Shown piece by piece: positions 1 through 4,765 of a stretch of DNA of 11,923 bases; the first letter of the stretch is position 1; each line of letters opens with the position of its first letter. This DNA comes from Phycisphaerae bacterium (GTDB taxonomy: Bacteria > Planctomycetota > Phycisphaerae > UBA1845 > UTPLA1), in assembly GCA_016935885.1 (NCBI GenBank), contig JAFGQA010000005.1:1-11923 (forward strand). The letters are read 5' to 3'. The notes beneath the pieces are model-generated. The model was not told the origin of the DNA, did no database searches, and worked only from the letters and a program-made list of their open reading frames with translations. Position numbers and translations under genes: made by a program.

Positions 1-181
1 CGCATCCTTGCGTGATCCGTGCATCGCCATGTGAGCAGTTATCGGCAAAAACGGAATGTTTTAATGAACTATTCAAGGCTCAATAATGGCGCGAAACACA
101 GTCGATTCCGTTTGTAGTGTGCTCGTAAGAGCATATTGAGTACCGCCTTACGGCGCCACTACGAACAGGAGATGAGGTTGT
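1..181. other. Intergenic leader upstream of the sulfatase gene
   Basis: I see no gene here. A small stem-loop, TGCTC-GTAA-GAGCA, lies at 120-133. The only promoter-like hexamers are weak, for example AATAAT near 91 and TATTGA near 134, and neither has a good -35 box. The ribosome binding site AGGAG at 167-171 belongs to the sulfatase gene. The left edge may hold the tail of an unseen gene. Confidence 0.4.
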
Positions 182-1576
182 ATGAATGAGATGTACACGC
201 GCAGGGCGTTCTTGAAGGCTGCGGCGGTGGCGGGGGTGACGTTGGGGGTGCCTCGGCTCGGGTGGGGGCACGAGCGGGAGCGAAGGCCGAACTTCGTTGT
301 TATCTTTCTCGACGATTCGGGGTGGGCGGACTTTGCGCCGTTTGGGGAGAATGCGTATCGGACGCCGCACGTTGAGCAATTGGCGCGCGAAGGCAGGCGG
401 TTCGACAATTTCTACGTGCCTCAGGCGATTTGCTCGGCGTCGCGCGCGGCGCTGATGACCGGCTGCTTCCCTGGACGCACTAAGGTGTTCGGGGCGCATC
501 CGCCGCGGGCGCGCGGGCTCAATCCGAAGTTCGCGACGCTCGGCGAAGTGCTCAAGCAGCGTGGCTATGCGACGGCGGTCTTCGGCAAGTGGCACCTGGG
601 CGACCAACCTGAGACCCGGCCGCAAGCACGCGGGTTCGACGAGTCGTGCGGGCTGATGTACTCGAACGACATGTGGGAGTACCATCCGGAGAATCCGCAG
701 TACTGGGGCCAGTGGCCGCTGCAATTCTGGGACAACGGCAAGGTCACACTCGAGCGTGTTACGAAGGCCGAGCAGCCGATGCTGACGACCTGGTACACCG
801 AGCACGCGGTGGACTTCATCGGCCGGCACAAGGGCGAGCCGTTCTTTCTGTACGTGCCGCACTCGATGCCGCACGTGCCGCTGTTTTGCAGCGAGAAGTT
901 CAAGGGCAAGTCCGGCGCCGGTCTCTACGGCGACGTGATGATGGAACTCGACTGGTCCGTCGGCGAGATCATGCAGGCCTTGAAAGACAGCGGCGTCGAG
1001 GACAACACGTTCGTGATGTTCAGCTCCGACAACGGGCCGTGGACGTCGTACGGCAACCACGCGGGCAAGACGCCCTTCCGCGAAGCGAAGGCGACCAGCT
1101 TCGACGGCGGGACGCGCAGCGCGTGTATCATGAAGCTGCCGGGAAAGATCGAGCCAAACACGGTCTCGACCCAGGCCTTCTGCACGATCGACATCCTGCC
1201 GACACTCGCGCACCTGGCGGGAGCGGAGTTGCCGGCCAACCCTATCGACGGCAAGAACGTCTGGGACCTGATCGTCGGCGCCGACGGCGCGGAGAACCCG
1301 CACGAGTACTACCCGTTCTCGACCGGCGCGAACTTCGAGGGCGTCATCAGCGGCGACGGGCGCTGGAAGCTGCACCTGCCGCACCAGTATCGAACGCTCG
1401 TGACGCCGGGAAATGACGGCTCCGCGGGCAAGTATCGGCAGGAGAAGATCGACCTGTCACTGTTCGATATGGAGAAGGATCCGTACGAGACGACGAACGT
1501 GATCGACGAGCATCCCGATGTCGCCGCGTGGCTCCAGCGGCTCGCCGAGCGACACCAGCAGCGATTCTACCGCTGA
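182..1576 (+). CDS. Tat-exported sulfatase (arylsulfatase A-like, formylglycine-dependent)
   Basis: This is a 464-residue sulfatase that hydrolyses sulfate esters; the substrate cannot be read from sequence. The N-terminus carries a twin-arginine signal (TRRAFLKAAA, residues 6-15), so it is probably exported folded to the periplasm or cell surface. Active-site signatures are present: DD at 44-45 (metal), CSASR at 84-88 with Cys84 as the residue converted to formylglycine, GKWHLG at 135-140 (K136, H138), H227, SSDNGPW at 281-287 (D283, N284 for metal), and K303. Length is normal for the family. The start at 182 is favoured because AGGAG ends 10 nt upstream; an in-frame ATG at 191 is the alternative. 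The motif is of the CxAxR type, which anaerobic sulfatase-maturating radical-SAM enzymes accept, but no maturase gene is in the window. Its 3' end overlaps the convergent COG2122 gene by 10 nt. Confidence 0.93.
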   Translation: MNEMYTRRAFLKAAAVAGVTLGVPRLGWGHERERRPNFVVIFLDDSGWADFAPFGENAYRTPHVEQLAREGRRFDNFYVPQAICSASRAALMTGCFPGRTKVFGAHPPRARGLNPKFATLGEVLKQRGYATAVFGKWHLGDQPETRPQARGFDESCGLMYSNDMWEYHPENPQYWGQWPLQFWDNGKVTLERVTKAEQPMLTTWYTEHAVDFIGRHKGEPFFLYVPHSMPHVPLFCSEKFKGKSGAGLYGDVMMELDWSVGEIMQALKDSGVEDNTFVMFSSDNGPWTSYGNHAGKTPFREAKATSFDGGTRSACIMKLPGKIEPNTVSTQAFCTIDILPTLAHLAGAELPANPIDGKNVWDLIVGADGAENPHEYYPFSTGANFEGVISGDGRWKLHLPHQYRTLVTPGNDGSAGKYRQEKIDLSLFDMEKDPYETTNVIDEHPDVAAWLQRLAERHQQRFYR

Positions 1577-2259
1577 GCGCGAACCAGTCTCGGCAATCGT
1601 CCGGCCAGGCCGACGCGGTCGTCTTTGACGATCAGTACACCCTGAACGCCTTCGAGCGCGGCGATGCGTTCCAACGCGGCGTCCACATCGTCAACCGTCT
1701 TGACGAGGTTCGCGGCGAGCGTCGCGGCCGCGTCGGCCAGCGCGGCGTCCGGCGCCACGACGGTGGCGAGATCGCACGCGCCCAAGCTCATCGAATGGCC
1801 CATCGTTCCCGACGACGAGCAGATCGCTACCGGCGTCTCGTCGGGCGAGACCGCAAAGGCGAGCCGGTCGCCCAGCTTGGCGGCGCCCGCGTGCAGCGCG
1901 ACGGTCGCCGGCGCCGTGACAGACAGATATAGGTCGCCTCCGTTGTCCACAATCACCTCGTCGGCGCCGGCGCGCAGCGCCGCCTCCGCGGCCAACTGCG
2001 CCATCGTGCCGGCGACTGCCGCCATCGGTCCGACGTCGACGAGATGCGCGGCACGCGCCATGCGCCGCGCGACCTCCGGCGCACCGGCGCGCAGCTCGAC
2101 TGGCGCGAAGGACGTCAGGAACTCCTCGTGCGAGCGGATGTACGCGTCCAGGATCGCGCGTTGCCGCACGATTTCCTCGACCGCTGCGTCGAAGCGCTCG
2201 CAGCAGATGCGAAAGGTCGCTTCGCGATGGACGAAGGTCTGGTAGTTTCTCCGGGTCAC
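1567..2259 (-). CDS. COG2122 / UPF0280 family protein (ApbE-like fold), sulfide assimilation/homocysteine synthesis
   Basis: The 230-residue product resembles UPF0280 (COG2122), a family related in fold to the flavin transferase ApbE. Visible signatures are VGPMAAVAG (76-84), VDNGGDLYL (104-112), CSSSGTMGHSMSLG (147-160) and an ApbE-like ADAAATLAAN stretch (175-184). In Methanosarcina the COG2122 protein MA1715 is linked to efficient sulfide use in homocysteine synthesis, and the two partner families are encoded just upstream here, so the same role is inferred. The exact reaction is not established. The start is uncertain. I chose GTG at 2259 because family members begin with a short (x)YRNxV-like stretch, matched by NYQTFV at 5-10. 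The reading frame stays open to 2406 but would run into the preceding gene. No clear ribosome binding site precedes 2259. The terminus overlaps the sulfatase gene tail to tail. Confidence 0.82.
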   Translation of the reverse strand: MTRRNYQTFVHREATFRICCERFDAAVEEIVRQRAILDAYIRSHEEFLTSFAPVELRAGAPEVARRMARAAHLVDVGPMAAVAGTMAQLAAEAALRAGADEVIVDNGGDLYLSVTAPATVALHAGAAKLGDRLAFAVSPDETPVAICSSSGTMGHSMSLGACDLATVVAPDAALADAAATLAANLVKTVDDVDAALERIAALEGVQGVLIVKDDRVGLAGRLPRLVRAQR

Positions 2260-2271
2260 GGTGCTGGCAAT

Positions 2272-2282
2272 CCACGTCTTTT
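2272..2282. repeat. Left copy of direct repeat flanking the four-helix-bundle cassette
   Basis: The sequence CCACGTCTTTT abuts the outer end of the left inverted repeat. Its partner CCACGTTCTTTT lies at 2863-2874 on the far side of the cassette, in the same orientation, with one base inserted. The position is what a target-site duplication would show. The repeat is short and partly T-rich, so chance is possible. Confidence 0.5.
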
Positions 2283-2322
2283 CGGTTGAGGTTGCGCGGC
2301 TCGTTACGTCTTTCGGTTGCGT
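2283..2322. repeat. Left inverted-repeat arm of the cassette
   Basis: This 40-bp arm is the reverse complement of 2828-2860 except for a 7-bp insertion (2304-2310) and one mismatch (2289). Its inner end touches the stop codon of the four-helix-bundle gene, whose first base in plus-strand coordinates is 2322. Confidence 0.75.
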
Positions 2323-2756
2323 CAGGCGTTTCGTCCTTCGTCTTGCGTGCGACGCGCGGACTTGCGCTCGCCGAAGCCGTCCCAGGCAAGCGCCAGATTG
2401 TAGCATTGCCTGCTGATCTTGTCGTAGGTGTCGATCAGCCGCACACAGATTTCGTTGTCGACAAGCGATGGGTACAAGTCCTTGGCCTGAGTCAGCGAGA
2501 CCATGGTCTCGTTCGATTCCGCGAGGGCGTCATCGAGATACTTCTGGAACCCCTTCTTCTGATGCCGTTTCGCGTGTCCTTCAGCGATCAGACGTGGAAT
2601 TGCCTTGGTCGAGCGCCGTAGTTGGTCGGTCAGGTCGTACCTCTCTTCCACCGGTAATGCCGGAAGTACATGCTTGAACACGTCGAGCATGGCTTGGTAC
2701 GCAGCCTGATAGACCGCCAGATCGTGGAAGGTTCGGACAGGTTTCCTGTTTTCCAT
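2322..2756 (-). CDS. Four-helix-bundle protein (23S rRNA intervening-sequence protein family)
   Basis: The 144-residue product matches the four-helix-bundle / S23 family first known from 23S rRNA intervening sequences; the family also includes Avd of diversity-generating retroelements. Typical features are the opening FHDLAVYQAAYQA (10-22), a LTDQLRRSTKAIPRLIAEG segment (42-60), KGFQKYLDDALAESNET (68-84) and a final amphipathic helix around 102-127. It is predicted to be a cytosolic, all-helical oligomer, possibly nucleic-acid binding. The ATG at 2756 is well supported by GGGGAG shortly upstream. A much longer frame continues upstream to 3242 but only as the antisense-like shadow of the ferredoxin gene. 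It lies 116 nt from the ferredoxin gene and 62 nt from COG2122, unlike the overlapping first pair. That spacing and the flanking inverted repeats mark it as an insertion. No reverse transcriptase or repeat pair for a retroelement is present. Confidence 0.87.
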   Translation of the reverse strand: MENRKPVRTFHDLAVYQAAYQAMLDVFKHVLPALPVEERYDLTDQLRRSTKAIPRLIAEGHAKRHQKKGFQKYLDDALAESNETMVSLTQAKDLYPSLVDNEICVRLIDTYDKISRQCYNLALAWDGFGERKSARRTQDEGRNA

Positions 2757-2805
2757 GGTCTCTCCCCAACGGCCGTTCAACGGACTACACGCGGCTATCG
2801 GCCAT

Positions 2806-2833
2806 AGTATCTTACGCCCCACGTCCCACGCAA
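2806..2833 (-). promoter_or_regulatory. Possible internal promoter of the four-helix-bundle gene
   Basis: On the minus strand TTGCGT (2833-2828) is followed after 16 nt by GATACT (2811-2806). The -35 match is poor (3 of 6) and the -10 fair (4 of 6). The -35 would lie in the tip of the right inverted-repeat arm, so the cassette could bring its own promoter. Confidence 0.3.
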
Positions 2834-2860
2834 CCGAAACGAGCCGCGCAACCCCAACCG
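2828..2860. repeat. Right inverted-repeat arm of the cassette
   Basis: This 33-bp arm reads ACGCAACCGAAA, then CGAGCCGCGCAACC, then C, then CAACCG, and is complementary to the left arm at 2283-2322. A 10-bp direct repeat, CGCCCCACGT, brackets it at 2815-2824 and 2859-2868. Confidence 0.75.
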
Positions 2861-2862
2861 CC

Positions 2863-2874
2863 CCACGTTCTTTT
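2863..2874. repeat. Right copy of direct repeat flanking the cassette, within a small dyad
   Basis: CCACGTTCTTTT matches the left copy at 2272-2282 with one extra T. It overlaps the dyad CGTTCTTTTAGAACG (2866-2880), a 6-bp stem with a 3-nt centre that includes the ferredoxin stop codon. A hairpin at the insertion point could have been the target. Confidence 0.5.
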
Positions 2875-3292
2875 AGAACGCCGACGCGCACGCTCCGTAC
2901 GGGCAGACGCGGATGCAGGCGAGGCATTCGATGCAGTCGGCTTCGTTGTAGACGACTTCGCGCGTCCCTTTGTCTGGGATGTGCAGCGCGCCGGTGGGAC
3001 AGTAGGCGACGCAGCAGCCGCAATGGATGCAGCGGGTCTCGTCGCGCGTGACGCCTTTGCCGGTATAGTTGATCGTGACGTTGAACGTGCGAACGAAGGC
3101 CATCGCTTTGTCGATGTCTTCTTGTGTCCCGGTGACGTCGAGGACGAGAAAGCCCTCCTCTTCCGGTGTGACCTTGGCGCGATAGACGTTGACCACGAGG
3201 TTGTAGTCCTTGACCAGATGGTAGATGATGGGCTTTTCGCACTCACACTTGGGAAAGTAGAGCATCAGCTTCTGGGTGATGGCTTCAGTCAT
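2873..3292 (-). CDS. NIL-domain, two-[4Fe-4S] ferredoxin (homocysteine biosynthesis partner of COG1900)
   Basis: The 139-residue protein has an N-terminal NIL domain (about 5-78; a ligand-binding fold first described in methionine ABC-transporter ATPases) followed by two [4Fe-4S] motifs: C88-x2-C91-x2-C94-x3-C98-P and C120-x2-C123-x2-C126-x3-C130-P. This architecture matches the NIL/ferredoxin protein MA1822 of Methanosarcina. MA1822 works with the COG1900 protein to make homocysteine from aspartate semialdehyde and a sulfur source. It probably supplies electrons in the cytosol. The start ATG overlaps the end of the COG1900 gene by 8 nt (3285-3292), with AAGGG upstream, so the two are very likely translationally coupled. 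That close pairing supports a shared pathway. Confidence 0.92.
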   Translation of the reverse strand: MTEAITQKLMLYFPKCECEKPIIYHLVKDYNLVVNVYRAKVTPEEEGFLVLDVTGTQEDIDKAMAFVRTFNVTINYTGKGVTRDETRCIHCGCCVAYCPTGALHIPDKGTREVVYNEADCIECLACIRVCPYGACASAF

Positions 3293-4478
3293 GGGGCTTG
3301 TCCCTTATCAGCAGCGGCTTCATGGCCGTGTTCTTGGGCAGTGGAGCGATGGGCTCGGACAGGTGGAAGTCGCCTTTGCGAATTTCATCGGCCAGCAGGT
3401 GGGCGATCTCCAGCGCCTTGAAGTACGATGACAGCGAGCCGACGGCGACCTTGCGGCCCTCGACCTCGATCTCGCCGGAGCGGAGCTGCTCGTAGCTGAC
3501 GCGCGCGAGGACCTTGCCGGTCTTCTGCGGATAGTCGTGGCTGTAATCGACGACCGGCGCGAGGATGTCACGATCGCGCACGCAGGTCCGTTTGAGCACG
3601 TCTTCGTTCAGGATCGGGATCGGGATGCCGATGCCCAGGGCGAGCGAGACGCCATAGCCGCGCAGGCTCACGCCGCGAACGAACTCGGGGCGCATCTGCT
3701 TCATGTCGGCGGTCAGCGCGAGCGTGCCGGCGCCTTCGGTGGGGACACCATCGGGCGTGCGCTCGCACGCGCCGGCGTGTTGCGTGCCTTCCGCGTAGAC
3801 GTGACCTTGCGCGCCGGCCAGCCACACGCGCGTGCCGACGCCGATCGTGTCATAGCACGGGTCGTTCAGCAACGGCGACAACTGCCCGGCCGAGCAGTAG
3901 TTCGCGTTACGCCGGTCCGGTTCCAGCGTGCCCATGTAGGTGTAGATCGGACGGTCCGAATCGTTGACCGCGACGTTGTAGTTCTGGTAGCAGTTGCGCG
4001 GATTGACCATGATGGCCTGGTTCAGGTCGTCGATGGTGAAGTACGTGCGGATCTCGCGGCGCGGATAGCAGTCGGTCCCGTAGGACAGGGCGAACAGTTG
4101 CAGCCGCTTGCGCGCGACGAGGTCTTCGATCACGTGGCCTCCGCCGTAACGGAACTCACCTGGCGGGTACATGTTGGCGGGGTCGCCGTGGCGCAGTTGG
4201 GTCGCACCGAGATAGACATCGACCGCCGCGATGCCGGTGTAGACCAGCACATCCTCAACCCAGGCCTCGGACATGCGGATCTTGGGCTGGGAGTGGCCGA
4301 AGTTGAGAAAGCAACCCGACGAGCACATCGGCCCGAAGGTGGCGGTCGTGACCACGTCCACCTCCTTGGCCACCGCCGCCGGTCCCTTCTTATCGACGTA
4401 GTCCATGATTTCGTCGGCGGTCAGCACGACCGCCTGACCCGATTCGATACGCTGGTTGATCTGTTCGTAGGTCTTCAT
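3285..4478 (-). CDS. COG1900 (DUF39) homocysteine biosynthesis protein
   Basis: The 397-residue protein matches the DUF39/COG1900 family, required in methanogens (MA1821) for homocysteine formation from aspartate semialdehyde independently of the usual O-acyl-homoserine route. Recognisable blocks are VDVVTTATFGPMCSSGCFLNFGH split across 40-62, YGGGHVIEDL (111-120), SYGTDCYPRREI (132-143), DLNQAIMVNPRNCYQ (151-165), YTYMGTLEPD (179-188) and GAQGHVYAEGTQH (222-234). Cys52 in the first block and Cys137 in the third are the likely counterparts of the reactive cysteines described for this family. I start it at ATG 4478 (MKTYEQINQRI). In-frame ATG 4490 and TTG 4496 are alternatives, and no upstream site is decisive. 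It is the first large gene of the operon, with a good promoter at 4601-4629. Confidence 0.93.
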   Translation of the reverse strand: MKTYEQINQRIESGQAVVLTADEIMDYVDKKGPAAVAKEVDVVTTATFGPMCSSGCFLNFGHSQPKIRMSEAWVEDVLVYTGIAAVDVYLGATQLRHGDPANMYPPGEFRYGGGHVIEDLVARKRLQLFALSYGTDCYPRREIRTYFTIDDLNQAIMVNPRNCYQNYNVAVNDSDRPIYTYMGTLEPDRRNANYCSAGQLSPLLNDPCYDTIGVGTRVWLAGAQGHVYAEGTQHAGACERTPDGVPTEGAGTLALTADMKQMRPEFVRGVSLRGYGVSLALGIGIPIPILNEDVLKRTCVRDRDILAPVVDYSHDYPQKTGKVLARVSYEQLRSGEIEVEGRKVAVGSLSSYFKALEIAHLLADEIRKGDFHLSEPIAPLPKNTAMKPLLIRDKPHD

Positions 4479-4492
4479 TAGCCGTCCCATTG

Positions 4493-4624
4493 TCAAGTGC
4501 GCCCCACGGGGTCGCTGGAGGCAACGCCAATGTCCCGAGGTCCGTCGGGGATGCGGAGTTCTCCAAGGCCGGCCTTGCGGGGGTCGTACACGAGGCCGCC
4601 AGTATCCCCATTTTGGCTCGGCAT
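4493..4624 (-). CDS. Candidate small ORF upstream of COG1900 (43 residues)
   Basis: ATG at 4624 opens a 43-residue frame ending in TGA at 4493-4495, two bases before an in-frame ATG of the COG1900 gene (4490). The product is soluble-looking and not Met- or Cys-rich (for example YDPRKAGLGELRIPDG at 13-28). About 71% of its third codon positions are G or C, as in the neighbours. AAGGCGAG lies about 6 nt upstream and could be a ribosome binding site. Against it, the predicted operon promoter overlaps its start and would put transcription initiation inside the frame. I do not recognise a family. It may be chance open frame in GC-rich DNA, or a coupled leader ORF read from another promoter. Confidence 0.3.
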   Translation of the reverse strand: MPSQNGDTGGLVYDPRKAGLGELRIPDGPRDIGVASSDPVGRT

Positions 4625-4629
4625 GTCAA
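4601..4629 (-). promoter_or_regulatory. Sigma70-type promoter of the homocysteine operon
   Basis: On the minus strand TTGACA (4629-4624) is followed after exactly 17 nt by GATACT (4606-4601). The -35 box is perfect and the -10 matches 4 of 6. The expected start is near 4594, giving a leader of about 115 nt before ATG 4478. I could not match this leader to a SAM or SAH riboswitch. Confidence 0.6.
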
Positions 4630-4661
4630 GCTCGCCTTCGGTCGGGCGGGAGCAAACAGCC

Positions 4662-4690
4662 TTGACAGTCGTATGGACTGGACGTAGAGT
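4662..4690 (+). promoter_or_regulatory. Sigma70-type promoter of the VanZ-like membrane protein gene
   Basis: TTGACA (4662-4667) is followed after exactly 17 nt by TAGAGT (4685-4690). The expected start is near 4697, about 70 nt before the GTG start. It stands back to back with the minus-strand promoter, with 32 bp between the two -35 boxes. Confidence 0.65.
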
Positions 4691-4694
4691 CCAT
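4673..4694. promoter_or_regulatory. Dyad over the -10 box, candidate operator
   Basis: ATGGACT (4673-4679) and AGTCCAT (4688-4694) form a perfect 7-bp inverted repeat with 8 nt between. The dyad covers the -10 box and start region of the rightward promoter, where a repressor would block transcription. No regulator gene is adjacent, so its owner is unknown. Confidence 0.5.
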
Positions 4695-4765
4695 CTTCCG
4701 TCACCCGGCAGAGGGCGGAGGTCCGGGCAAAGGCGGGATAGTTGCTCAGAAATGGAGAGAGGATC

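Larger units (their letters stand above)
2283..2860 (-). mobile_element. Putative small mobile cassette: four-helix-bundle gene between inverted repeats
   Basis: About 578 bp carry a single gene, for a four-helix-bundle protein, between imperfect inverted repeats. The left arm (2283-2322) and right arm (2828-2860) share 12 bp (ACGCAACCGAAA), then, after 7 extra bases in the left arm, 14 bp (CGAGCCGCGCAACC), one mismatch, and 6 bp (CAACCG). An 11/12-bp direct repeat lies outside each end. There is no transposase in the element, so it would have to move in trans or by an RNA route. The same protein family is known from intervening sequences in 23S rRNA genes, which are also bounded by complementary ends. 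Removing the element would leave the ferredoxin and COG2122 genes about 35 nt apart, as expected for an intact operon. The repeats are seen; mobility is inferred. Confidence 0.6.

Noticed and set aside
80..1384. Long open frame (434 codons) on the minus strand opposite the sulfatase
   Set aside because: Its product is Arg/Val-rich without domains and mirrors the codon positions of a well-supported sulfatase gene; it is a GC-rich antisense artefact.
2322..2756. Avd-like accessory protein of a diversity-generating retroelement
   Set aside because: The protein family is shared, but there is no reverse transcriptase and no pair of template/variable repeats with adenine-biased changes in the window.
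2322..3242. A 306-residue reading of the four-helix-bundle frame extended upstream
   Set aside because: The extra part is an arginine-rich shadow of the ferredoxin gene in another frame. A good ribosome binding site sits at the ATG at 2756.
3537..4481. Long plus-strand open frame opposite the COG1900 gene
   Set aside because: The composition (His/Val/Arg/Asp-rich, no motifs) is that of an antisense shadow, and the opposite strand has a clear family match.
4479..4594. SAM or SAH riboswitch in the leader of the homocysteine operon
   Set aside because: Such control would make sense, but I could not find the conserved core sequences or a matching stem arrangement. A covariance-model search would settle it.
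4662..4694. MerR-type operator in the rightward promoter
   Set aside because: MerR sites lie within an over-long (19-20 nt) spacer. Here the spacer is 17 nt and the dyad covers the -10 box, which suits a repressor better.
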